DNA from: Nitrospira sp.
Lineage (GTDB): Bacteria > Nitrospirota > Nitrospiria > Nitrospirales > Nitrospiraceae
Reading direction: 5' to 3'
Assembly (NCBI GenBank): GCA_031315995.1
Contig: JALDRG010000006.1
Location: 62,001 to 126,000, forward strand
Length of the DNA stretch: 64,000 bases
The notes beneath the pieces are model-generated. The model made no database searches, was not told where the DNA came from, and was given only the letters and a program-made list of their open reading frames with translations. This document shows positions 35,054 to 44,087 of the stretch, in pieces. The position numbers were made by a program, and so were the translations under genes. Each line of letters opens with the position of its first letter. The stretch's first letter is position 1.

Positions 35054-36199
35054 ATGCTCAAACGGTATTTGCTGGCTCCCGGACCCACCCCCGTTCCTCC
35101 GGAGGTGTTACTGGCGATGGCCAGACCGATGATTCATCACCGAGCTCCTGAATTCGACAAACTCTTTGCCGAGGTTCGTGAGGACCTGAAGTGGTTGTTT
35201 CAGACCAGGAACGATGTGTTGATTCTCGCGGCATCCGGCACCGGAGGCATGGAAGGATCGGTCTCGAATTTCCTGTCCCCTGGGGATAAGGCCCTGACGA
35301 TCAATGGCGGCAAGTTCGGTGAGCGATGGACGAAGCTGTGTAAAGCGTTCGGCGCGCAGGTGACCGAACTGAAAGTCGAGTGGGGGCACGCGGTGGATCC
35401 GCAGGCCGTGGCCGATGCGCTGAAGAAGGATCCATCGATTAAGGCCGTCTATGTGCAGGCCAGCGAAACCTCCACGGCCGTGGCGCACGATGTCAAAGCG
35501 TTGGCCGATATTGTCAAAGGGTATGAGGAGACCATTTTGGTGGTGGATGCGATCACCGCTCTGGGAGTACTTGACCTCAAGACCGATGCCTGGGGCCTCG
35601 ATGTGGTCATCACCGGCTCGCAGAAGGCCCTGATGTTGCCGCCGGGGTTGGCCTTTGCCAGCGTGAGTGAAAAGGCCTGGCGATTGGCCGACAAGGCGAA
35701 GAACGCGGCGTTCTATTTCAATTTTAAGCGCGAGCGAGAAAATCAGCAGAAGAGTACGACTGCCTATACGCCGGCCGTCTCGCTCATCTTGGGCTTGAAA
35801 GAAGTGATGAACATTCTGAAGACCGAGGGCTTGGAAGCAGTCTTCGCCCGCCACGCCATGTTGGCGACGGCGATGCGTGAAGGCGTCAAGGCGGCTGGCC
35901 TCTCCATCTTCCCACGGGAACGTCCGAGCGATGCCTTGACTGCCATCGAGGCGCCCAAAGGTGTGGACGGCCAGGCGGTGTATAAAAATTTGCGGACTCA
36001 GTATGGCATGACGGCCGCAGGAGGCCAGGATCACTTGAAGGGCAAGATCTTCCGTATTTCGCACATGGGGTATATCGATAGTTTTGACGTCATCACGGCC
36101 TTGGCGGCGGTAGAGATGGTCATCAAGGGGCTGGGCTATCCCGTGAAACTCGGCAGCGGGGTGGCGAAGGCTCAAGAAATTATTATGGGAAAGTCCTAG
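35054..36199 (+). CDS. Class V aminotransferase (alanine/serine-glyoxylate type)
   Basis: 381 residues from the ATG after GAGGAGGATCGTTCC. Earlier codons back to 34988 lack family similarity. It is a PLP enzyme of aminotransferase class V with LLAPGPTPVPPEVLLAMARP, LILAASGTGGMEGSVSNFLS, VYVQASETSTAVAHDVKALA, the PLP-binding VDAITALGVLDLKTD and the Schiff-base lysine near residue 191 in TGSQKALMLPPG. Relatives are annotated as alanine-glyoxylate or serine-pyruvate aminotransferase, or hydrogenase small-subunit homologue. serA starts 28 bases later, which suggests the pair makes serine, with this enzyme taking the role of phosphoserine aminotransferase. That is inference; the true amino donor is unknown. 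Confidence 0.88.
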   Translation: MLKRYLLAPGPTPVPPEVLLAMARPMIHHRAPEFDKLFAEVREDLKWLFQTRNDVLILAASGTGGMEGSVSNFLSPGDKALTINGGKFGERWTKLCKAFGAQVTELKVEWGHAVDPQAVADALKKDPSIKAVYVQASETSTAVAHDVKALADIVKGYEETILVVDAITALGVLDLKTDAWGLDVVITGSQKALMLPPGLAFASVSEKAWRLADKAKNAAFYFNFKRERENQQKSTTAYTPAVSLILGLKEVMNILKTEGLEAVFARHAMLATAMREGVKAAGLSIFPRERPSDALTAIEAPKGVDGQAVYKNLRTQYGMTAAGGQDHLKGKIFRISHMGYIDSFDVITALAAVEMVIKGLGYPVKLGSGVAKAQEIIMGKS

Positions 36200-36227
36200 A
36201 CTCACGATCAAGTAAGGCACCACGACA

Positions 36228-37820
36228 ATGAAAATTTTGGTCAGCGATAGTCTCTCGAAGCAGGGTGTGGAGGTGTTGGAGAAGGCCGGCTTTACGGTGG
36301 TGGTGAAAACCAAACTGCCGAAAGAAGAGTTACTGAAGGAGATCAAGGATGCGGACGGGCTGATCGTCCGGTCTGGCACCAAGGTCACTGCCGAAGTCAT
36401 TGCTGCAGCCGGTAAGTTGAAGGTGGTAGGGCGAGCCGGTTCCGGCCTGGACAACGTCGATACCCCGGCCGCAACCCGTCGTGGCATTGTCGTGATGAAT
36501 ACGCCGGGCGGGAATACCGTGACGACCGCCGAGCATACGATGGCCATGATTTTTTCGATGTCGCGCCGCATCCCGCAAGCCACTGCCTCGACGAAGACCG
36601 GGAAGTGGGAAAAAGAAAAGTTCATGGGCGTGGAGTTGTACAACAAGGTGCTCGGAATTGTCGGGGTCGGACAAATCGGCGGGTATCTTACCAAGCTCGC
36701 TCAGGGAGTCGGGATGCAGGTGATGGCCTATGATCCCTATCTGGCACAGGAACGTGCGCAGAAAATGGGCGTGACCATCGTCGAATTGGATGAATTGTTC
36801 CGCCGCGCCGACGTCATCTCCGTGCACACGCCCCTCACTCAGGAAACCAAGGCGCTCATCAATGCGCAAGCCATTGCCAAGATGAAAACGGGTGTCATGA
36901 TTGCCAATTGCGCGCGCGGCGGGATTGTGCATGAAGGGGACCTCTGCGAGGCGCTTAAAACCAAAAAGGTTGCCGCTGCCGCGTTTGATGTGTTCGAGGA
37001 TGAGCCGGTGAAGCCGGATAATCCGCTGTTGGCGCTGGACAATTTTATTTGCTCGCCGCACATCGGCGCCTCCACGACGGAAGCGCAGGAAAACGTGGCC
37101 ATCGGGATCGCCGAGCAGATCGTCGAGTACTTCACCAAAGGGATCGCGCGGGGCGCGGTCAATATCCCCTCCGTCTCGCCGGAGCTTTTGCCGCAGCTTC
37201 AGCCGTATCTGTCGCTTGGGGAGCGTGTCGGGCTCCTGCAGGCGCAGTTGTTGGAAGGTGGCTTAGAGCGGTTGACCGTCGAGTATAGCGGAGAAGTTGC
37301 GGGTTTGAATGTCGCGCCGTTGACGATTGCGGTGCTGAAGGGACTGCTGACCCCCATCCTCGAAGATCCGGTCAACTATGTGAACGCCCCGGTGGTCGCC
37401 AAGGAGCGCGGCATCGAAGTTAAAGAAGTGAAGAGCAACGATGCCGGAGATTTTACCAGTGTGATCCGAGTGCGGGTGGAGGCCGGGAAACAATCCCATC
37501 AGGTAGCCGGAACTCTCTACCATAGGAAGGATCCGCGCGTCATTGAGATCGATCAGTTCAAGGTGGAGGTGGTGCCGGATAATCATCTTCTCCTGATTCT
37601 GAACGAGGATCGTCCGGGGGTGATCGGCACAGTGGGGCATATTCTTGGCGATCACAACATCAATATTGCTCGCATGCAGTGTTCACGGGAAGAGCGCGGC
37701 GGCAACGCCTTGTTGATTTTCGGGCTCGATGCGTCCCTTCCTACGACGGTCCTCGATCAGATTACGAGCAGCAAGCACATCCTTTCCGTGAAGGTCGCCG
37801 ACCTGTCGAAAGGCTTGTAG
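36228..37820 (+). CDS. serA: D-3-phosphoglycerate dehydrogenase
   Basis: First committed step of serine synthesis: 3-phosphoglycerate plus NAD to 3-phosphohydroxypyruvate. The 530-residue product is the long form. The substrate and NAD-binding domains contain VVGRAGSGLDNVDTPAATRR, the Rossmann loop VGVGQIGGYLTKLAQG, NCARGGIVHEGDL and the catalytic His in FICSPHIGASTTEAQENV. Next comes an allosteric substrate-binding domain (about 320-450) and a C-terminal ACT domain (HLLLILNEDRPGVIGTVGHI), the site of serine feedback in many members. It is 28 bases behind the aminotransferase and 18 bases before hisZ, so a four-gene transcript up to dnaB is possible. Confidence 0.96.
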   Translation: MKILVSDSLSKQGVEVLEKAGFTVVVKTKLPKEELLKEIKDADGLIVRSGTKVTAEVIAAAGKLKVVGRAGSGLDNVDTPAATRRGIVVMNTPGGNTVTTAEHTMAMIFSMSRRIPQATASTKTGKWEKEKFMGVELYNKVLGIVGVGQIGGYLTKLAQGVGMQVMAYDPYLAQERAQKMGVTIVELDELFRRADVISVHTPLTQETKALINAQAIAKMKTGVMIANCARGGIVHEGDLCEALKTKKVAAAAFDVFEDEPVKPDNPLLALDNFICSPHIGASTTEAQENVAIGIAEQIVEYFTKGIARGAVNIPSVSPELLPQLQPYLSLGERVGLLQAQLLEGGLERLTVEYSGEVAGLNVAPLTIAVLKGLLTPILEDPVNYVNAPVVAKERGIEVKEVKSNDAGDFTSVIRVRVEAGKQSHQVAGTLYHRKDPRVIEIDQFKVEVVPDNHLLLILNEDRPGVIGTVGHILGDHNINIARMQCSREERGGNALLIFGLDASLPTTVLDQITSSKHILSVKVADLSKGL

Positions 37821-37838
37821 ATTGCCCGGCAGTCGACC

Positions 37839-38959
37839 ATGGGCTCCCTTTCGTTGAAGGCCACTTCTTCCTCCGCGCCGATGGCGGCAGGTCGGGAACG
37901 GTCGCTCATTCCAGTCGGAATGAGCACCATCCTTCCTGAGGCCGCTCGACGCATTCGATATCTCGAACAGACCTTGCTCGCCGTGCTCGCTCATGGGGGC
38001 TACGACGAGATCATCCTCCCGATGTTCGAGTATCTGGACGTCCTCGCGCCCGGCCTGGAGTCAGAACTCATCGAGAAAAGTTATCAGTTGGTCGATCGGA
38101 CGACGGGCCGATTGATGCTGCTGCGTCCGGATGCGACCGCGCAAATCGCGAGAACGGTCGCGATGGGCATGATGGGCGCGCGGCTTCCGCTGCGTTTGTG
38201 TTATCGCACGTCCGTGTTTCGGTATGAGCGTGAACACGCCGGCCGCGATCGTGAGATTTTTCAAGTGGGAGCGGAGTTGATCGGCATCGACGGAGTGTCC
38301 GGCGATGCCGAGGTGCTGACGCTCCTTCTTGAATGTTTGAGTCGAGTGAGGCTGTCGTCGTTCAAGGTCGCGGTCGGCCACGTCGGGTTTTTTATGGCTC
38401 TGCTTGTGCGATCCGGATTATCCAGTGAGGGCCAGAAGCGGGTGGAACAGGCGGCCGCGCGGAAAGACATGCCGCTCCTCGAAGAACTGTTGAAGCGAGA
38501 TGGTGTATCTCGATCGACCGGGCGGGTCATTCTTGAAGCGTTGGAATTATGCGGTGGGCCTGAGGTGTTGGCGCGCGGGCGAAAGTTGGTGGGCCGTGAC
38601 CGGACTCTTCTGCGACCACTCGATCGTCTTGCGCACGTCTATGAGCGGTTGGTGTCGCCTGGGCGACAGGCCGTGTTGCTTGATTTAGGAGAATTCCGCG
38701 GGTTTGAGTACTATGATGGGATCGTCTTTGATGTCTTTGCGCCGGGAATCGGAGCGGAAGTGGGAGGAGGAGGCCGATACGATCATCTGATGGGTCGGTT
38801 CGGTCGCATGGCTGCATCCACCGGATTTGCTCTCGATGTCGATCGTCTGTTTCGAGCCATTGATTACACAGGTGGTGCGATGCCTGTTCCTGTCGTAGCA
38901 TCCACAACAGGCCGTCCCAAGCGGGTGGCTGCCGAACACCGGCGGCGCAGGAGCCGGAC

Positions 38960-38963
<4 letters not shown>
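37839..38963 (+). CDS. hisZ: ATP phosphoribosyltransferase regulatory subunit
   Basis: HisZ is a catalytically inactive paralogue of histidyl-tRNA synthetase that activates short-form HisG in the first step of histidine synthesis. The 374-residue product has the class II core: GYDEIILPMFEYLDVLAPGL, LMLLRPDATAQIARTVA, RLCYRTSVFRYEREHAGRDR, EIFQVGAELIG and FEYYDGIVFDVFAPGIGAEV. It lacks the anticodon-binding domain, as HisZ does. The C-terminus ends in an odd basic tail (RPKRVAAEHRRRRSRT). HisG is not adjacent. The TGA overlaps the dnaB ATG (ATGA), so translation of the two is probably coupled. Confidence 0.88.
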
Positions 38964-40311
<1,348 letters not shown>

Positions 40312-40315
<4 letters not shown>

Positions 40316-40341
40316 CGCATTCTTTCTCGGGCCGGTATAAT
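40312..40341 (+). promoter_or_regulatory. Near-consensus sigma-70 promoter over the dnaB stop codon
   Basis: TTGACG (40312-40317) includes the dnaB stop codon TGA. An 18-base spacer leads to a perfect TATAAT (40336-40341). Expected start is about 40348, 42 bases before the ATG at 40390. Confidence 0.7.
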
Positions 40342-40389
40342 CCCGCATCGTTTGATGTCCTCCGAATATTCCCTCTACACGTTGAGCGG

Positions 40390-42243
40390 ATGATTGTGCA
40401 AGGATTGTGTGAAGAGCGTCGGCAGCGTCTCGTCCGAAGGAGGCCTGTCCGTGTCGGAACGGTAGCATTTTTGCTGGCGGCAGTGTCGTGTGTCACCGCC
40501 GCCTGCCAAAGCGCTCGCCCGGCTCCGCCCATGGTTCCAACCGTCGCCCCCGCCCCGCCTCGTGCGGTGTCCCCCTCCTCGGATTCCCGTGCTTCCTATC
40601 ACTTTCTGCTCGGGTATCAGGCCGAGCTGGATCAGGAGACGGAGCATGCGATCAAGGAGTATCAGCTCGCGTTGCAAACGGATCCCGCATCGAACTATCT
40701 GAAAGCTCGGCTGGCGGTGTTGTATTTCACTGCGGGTGATGTGCCTGCTGCGGTGCGGTTTGCTGACGAGGTCGCTGATGCGCCGGGTTTGGACGCCCAG
40801 ATGCTGGGCCAGATCGGCGGGATGTATGCCGCTGCTGGGAAGCCGGACAAGGCGTTGGGCCTGTTCAATCGTGCTATTCAGCAGGAACCGCAGCGAAGCG
40901 AACACTTTTTTGCGAAGGGCTTGTTGCAGGCCAATCAGAAGCAATATAGCGACGCAGAGGAGACCATCCGCGCTGGCATAAAGGTCAGTCCGGATTCAGC
41001 GGTTGGATACTATTATTTAGGCCGCATTAGTGTTGAGGCCAGAGATTTTGACAAGGCGACGACTCACTTCGAGCAGGCCGTGACCCTGAATCCGGCGTTT
41101 GAACCGGCGTATGTGGCGTTGGGATCCGTCTATGAGGCTAAGCAGGACCGTGACAAGGCGATCGGTATCTATCGTCGCTATTTGCAGGGAGTAAATCCCA
41201 AAAACCGGGACATCCGACATCACCTGATTCGTCTGCAGGTGTCGGCCAAACAGTACGATGAGGCGCTGCAGGAACTACGGGAGATGTTGGCGGAGGATCC
41301 GTCCGACCTCGATGCGCAGCTCCGAATGGGCCTTGTGTATGGTGAACAAAAAAATTATCCCAAAGCCATTGAGCAGCTGAATCAGATTCTGACGGTGCGC
41401 CCGACTGAGCTCAAGGTTCGCGATTACCTGGGGTATCTGTACGAAGAGTCCAAGGATTACGCGCATGCGGCGGAGGCCTACCGTCACAATCTCACGCTGG
41501 AGCCGTCGTATTTTGAGGGGCATCTCCATTTGGGTGTCTTGCAGTATCGGACTAAGCACTATGCCGAGGCCATCCGGCATCTCGAGGAAGCCAGCCGCTT
41601 GAATCCGAAGCAGCCTGAAGCCCACATTGTCCTTGGGCTGTCGCATTTTCAGATGGAGCAATATGAGCCCTCCCTGCAGGCGTTTTTGGAAGGGATTCGT
41701 CACAACCCTGACAATGCGGATCTACACTTCAATGCCGGGACCGCGTATGACAAATTGAATCGTTTCGAGGACGTTGAGAAGTCGATGCAGACAACGCTCA
41801 CGCTGGATCCTCACCATGCCGATGCCATGAATTATTTGGGCTACAGTTATGCAGATCGAGGCGTGAAGCTTGAGGAGGCGATCGCGTTGACCAAGCAGGC
41901 CGTCGCACTTCGCCCGACCAACGGGTATTATGTCGATAGTTTGGCGTGGGCCTTTTTCAAGAAGGGACTCCTGACCGATGCCCTCGCAGAGATGAAGCGG
42001 GCGGTGGCCTTGGTGGGCGATGATCCAGTGATTTATGAGCATCTCGGTGAAATCTATCTGAAACAACAACACCTCTCGGATGGTCGAGAAGCCCTTCTGC
42101 ATTCACTCGAACTGGATCCGTCCAATGACAAGTTGATGCAGCGATTTCGAGAACTTGGTTTAGGCGATCCTGCCAAGGAAGAACGGATCCGTCAGGCCAT
42201 TCGGCGCGTCTCCGACCGTAAAGTCACCGCTCCAGTCCAGTAG
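40390..42243 (+). CDS. Large TPR lipoprotein
   Basis: 617 residues from ATG 40390. The frame is open back to 40312, but a strong promoter sits there and the upstream codons lack a signal. A basic start and hydrophobic segment (VGTVAFLLAAVSCVTAAC) make Cys41 a probable lipid anchor. A Pro-rich linker leads into about a dozen tetratricopeptide repeats from residue 70 to 590, such as LFNRAIQQEPQRSEHFFAKG, ATTHFEQAVTLNPAFEPAYV and AIEQLNQILTVRPTELKVRD. Such proteins are periplasmic or outer-membrane scaffolds, often for exopolysaccharide or pilus assembly. The position next to the pilin locus is suggestive. No specific family name can be given. Confidence 0.82.
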   Translation: MIVQGLCEERRQRLVRRRPVRVGTVAFLLAAVSCVTAACQSARPAPPMVPTVAPAPPRAVSPSSDSRASYHFLLGYQAELDQETEHAIKEYQLALQTDPASNYLKARLAVLYFTAGDVPAAVRFADEVADAPGLDAQMLGQIGGMYAAAGKPDKALGLFNRAIQQEPQRSEHFFAKGLLQANQKQYSDAEETIRAGIKVSPDSAVGYYYLGRISVEARDFDKATTHFEQAVTLNPAFEPAYVALGSVYEAKQDRDKAIGIYRRYLQGVNPKNRDIRHHLIRLQVSAKQYDEALQELREMLAEDPSDLDAQLRMGLVYGEQKNYPKAIEQLNQILTVRPTELKVRDYLGYLYEESKDYAHAAEAYRHNLTLEPSYFEGHLHLGVLQYRTKHYAEAIRHLEEASRLNPKQPEAHIVLGLSHFQMEQYEPSLQAFLEGIRHNPDNADLHFNAGTAYDKLNRFEDVEKSMQTTLTLDPHHADAMNYLGYSYADRGVKLEEAIALTKQAVALRPTNGYYVDSLAWAFFKKGLLTDALAEMKRAVALVGDDPVIYEHLGEIYLKQQHLSDGREALLHSLELDPSNDKLMQRFRELGLGDPAKEERIRQAIRRVSDRKVTAPVQ

Positions 42244-42583
42244 GCGTCCCTCCGTTTCCATTCTTTCGATAATTTCCTGACCCAGTCCGGTTGCGCTTGC
42301 GGCCGTTCGACATCCAGACGAATCCTCCCGATTTGTTTTCAATTGAACAGTACAGATCGACCAACCCTGGCTTGTCCCTGTTCAGTGGATCGAAGAGCCG
42401 TGACTGTTCGATTCAGTCAATTTTTGGCACTTTCCCCTATAGACTCAGATTGCCCTGTCGGTGTCGGCCGGCTTTCGCAGCAAAACTGCCCAAAAAATAT
42501 CAATGATGGCGCGATGTTACATATCTTCATGGCATCTGACGGTTTCGTGGCATGAGGCCTGCTTATAGAGGCTGTCAAACTCC
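42244..42583. other. 340-base gap before the first pilin gene
   Basis: No gene was recognised. It contains an AT-richer stretch and the -24/-12-like motif near the pilin start (listed separately). Confidence 0.5.
42548..42563 (+). promoter_or_regulatory. Sigma-54-like -24/-12 motif before pilin 1
   Basis: TGGCATGAGGCCTGCT matches TGGCAC-G-N4-TTGCW at all invariant positions: GG at 42549-42550 and GC at 42561-42562 with 10 bases between. Expected start is about 42574, only 10 bases before the ATG, which would remove the GAGG at 42568. The fit is therefore good in sequence but awkward in position. Confidence 0.4.
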
Positions 42584-43111
42584 ATGACGACCATATCAAA
42601 ACAGGCAGGGTTTACGCTGATCGAATTGATGGTTGTGGTGGTGATCGTGGGAATTCTGGCTGCCTTGGCGATACCGAATTTTCTTCGATACCGGGCGCAA
42701 GCCATGCAGGCCGAGGCGCGATCGAATTTAGCGGGTATTTTTGTGGCCGAGACCTCGTTCTTCACGGAGCGAAAAGAATTTGGAAATTTCACGGATATTG
42801 GCTTTGCCATCGCCGGGGGTGCAACGAACCGCTACACCTATCGAACCGGCTTAGGGATTGGAGCAGGGCTTGGTCCGAATGGGGGCAATCTGTGCGGGTC
42901 TTCCGGCAGTTGCGATACGATTCAGACGGAATCTCCTGCGGCGGGAACGATCACCTTCACTGGAACCGTGGGCGCCGCTACGACCTCGACAGCAGGATTT
43001 ACCGCTACAGCGGCTGCGGATCTCGACGGAGATGCGACGCATGACGGTTGGTATGTGAACGACGCACGGCAGGGGTTGAATGCTGCGGAGCCCAATGACG
43101 TGTCCAGCTAG
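42584..43111 (+). CDS. Type IV pilin (pilin 1)
   Basis: 175-residue prepilin. A short leader MTTISKQAG precedes the prepilin peptidase site [19 protein letters not shown], with Glu5 of the mature chain and the hydrophobic N-terminal helix. The rest is a Gly/Thr/Ala-rich globular head with two Cys (LCGSSGSC) that could form the D-loop disulfide. The head carries DLDGDATHDGWYVNDARQGL near the C-terminus. It is a major-type PilA or pseudopilin of the long kind. A second paralogue lies 253 bases downstream; the two share the N-terminal helix, [22 protein letters not shown] and W.VND endings, so they arose by duplication. Confidence 0.93.
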   Translation: MTTISKQAGFTLIELMVVVVIVGILAALAIPNFLRYRAQAMQAEARSNLAGIFVAETSFFTERKEFGNFTDIGFAIAGGATNRYTYRTGLGIGAGLGPNGGNLCGSSGSCDTIQTESPAAGTITFTGTVGAATTSTAGFTATAAADLDGDATHDGWYVNDARQGLNAAEPNDVSS

Positions 43112-43246
43112 TGAGAGCGCAAAACTTGTCAGAAGATGACGGAAAACGGAATTGATTCCAGTCGGCGGGCGCAGAGATTGAGTTGAAGATGGATCTAAGT
43201 AACTGGAAAGTAGAAGGAATCACTAGAAGCAATAGGAAGGAGGTGT

Positions 43247-43263
43247 TGGGCATAGAATCTGCT
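43247..43263 (+). promoter_or_regulatory. Sigma-54-like -24/-12 motif before pilin 2
   Basis: TGGGCATAGAATCTGCT has GG at 43249-43250 and GC at 43261-43262, separated by 10 bases. It shares GGCAT-N5-CTGCT with the motif before pilin 1. Expected start is about 43274, 91 bases before the ATG, a normal leader for pilA genes. Confidence 0.55.
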
Positions 43264-43364
43264 ATTCCCAAGATCTGCTAGGCTTGAAAAAGCTGTGTTG
43301 TGAAAGACAGGAAGAGTGAACGTCAGCGTCGGGTGTAGGTACTACAATAGGAAAGGGAGGAAGT

Positions 43365-43883
43365 ATGTTGAAGCAAATCAAGGGACAAAAAGGTTTTACG
43401 TTGATTGAGTTGATGATCGTGGTGGCGATCATCGGAATCTTGGCGGCCATCGCCATTCCGAACTTCTTGCGATATCAAGCCAAGTCCAGACAGGCGGAAG
43501 CCAAAACCAACCTGGGCGCGGTATTTGTGGCAGAGACGGCCTATCTCAGCGAACAATCCCGATACGGGAGCTTCTCAGAGATTGGCTATGCCTTGGCCGG
43601 GTCGACCAATCGGTATACGTATCGCAGCCCTGCGGCTGGTGGCACGGCTACATCGTCAGGTGCGGTTAACGTTGACTACATTGCCTGTGGCGCTCCTGCA
43701 GGTTGTTCGAACCCCGCTGATGGAGCAACCGGATCTGTTGCTAGCCTTGCCGCTATCAGCCCTGTAGGTTTCACCGCCTCGGCGGTTGCGAATCTCGACA
43801 GTGACACCACCATCGATGGGTGGAGTGTCAACGACGTCAAGGCTGGGTTGACCCAGGCTGTTCCTGACGATGTGAACGGCTAA
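43365..43883 (+). CDS. pilA: Type IV pilin (pilin 2, likely PilA)
   Basis: 172-residue prepilin with leader [10 protein letters not shown] and mature start [20 protein letters not shown], cleaved and N-methylated by PilD. The head has [11 protein letters not shown], a Cys pair, and ends [21 protein letters not shown] strong GGGAGG lies 5 bases before the ATG. The helix is closer to the canonical PilA consensus than that of pilin 1, and the leader region carries a well-placed -24/-12 motif. A strong terminator follows. This suggests an abundant monocistronic transcript, as expected for the major pilin. Which of the two forms the fibre cannot be settled from sequence. Confidence 0.93.
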   Translation: MLKQIKGQKGFTLIELMIVVAIIGILAAIAIPNFLRYQAKSRQAEAKTNLGAVFVAETAYLSEQSRYGSFSEIGYALAGSTNRYTYRSPAAGGTATSSGAVNVDYIACGAPAGCSNPADGATGSVASLAAISPVGFTASAVANLDSDTTIDGWSVNDVKAGLTQAVPDDVNG

Positions 43884-43905
43884 CAGCCATTCGCAGGTAG
43901 TACTC

Positions 43906-43938
43906 AACGGGGGAGGAATGTCATTCCTCCCCCGTTTT
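43906..43938 (+). terminator. Rho-independent terminator after pilin 2
   Basis: A 13-base perfect stem (AACGGGGGAGGAA / TTCCTCCCCCGTT) with a TGTCA loop, ending in TTTT, 23 bases past the pilin stop. It is the clearest terminator in the window. Confidence 0.9.
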
Positions 43939-44087
43939 CATTTCGACTAACTCCTCGACCAACGCTCTGAGATTTGTTGCTGCGGTTCGTGGCTTGTCAT
44001 GCCTAGGTTTTCAATTTCCCTTTGCCAAATCGCCCCTGTCTGATAAAGCAGGAGGTGTCTGCTTCGTCACATGACTCGCGCGCGGTT

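Noticed and set aside
35108..36694. 528-codon open frame on the minus strand
   Set aside because: Fully antisense to the aminotransferase and serA, both with clear motifs; it has no recognisable domain and is a high-GC shadow frame.
42425..42430. TGGCAC, perfect sigma-54 -24 box
   Set aside because: No GC at the required -12 distance downstream.
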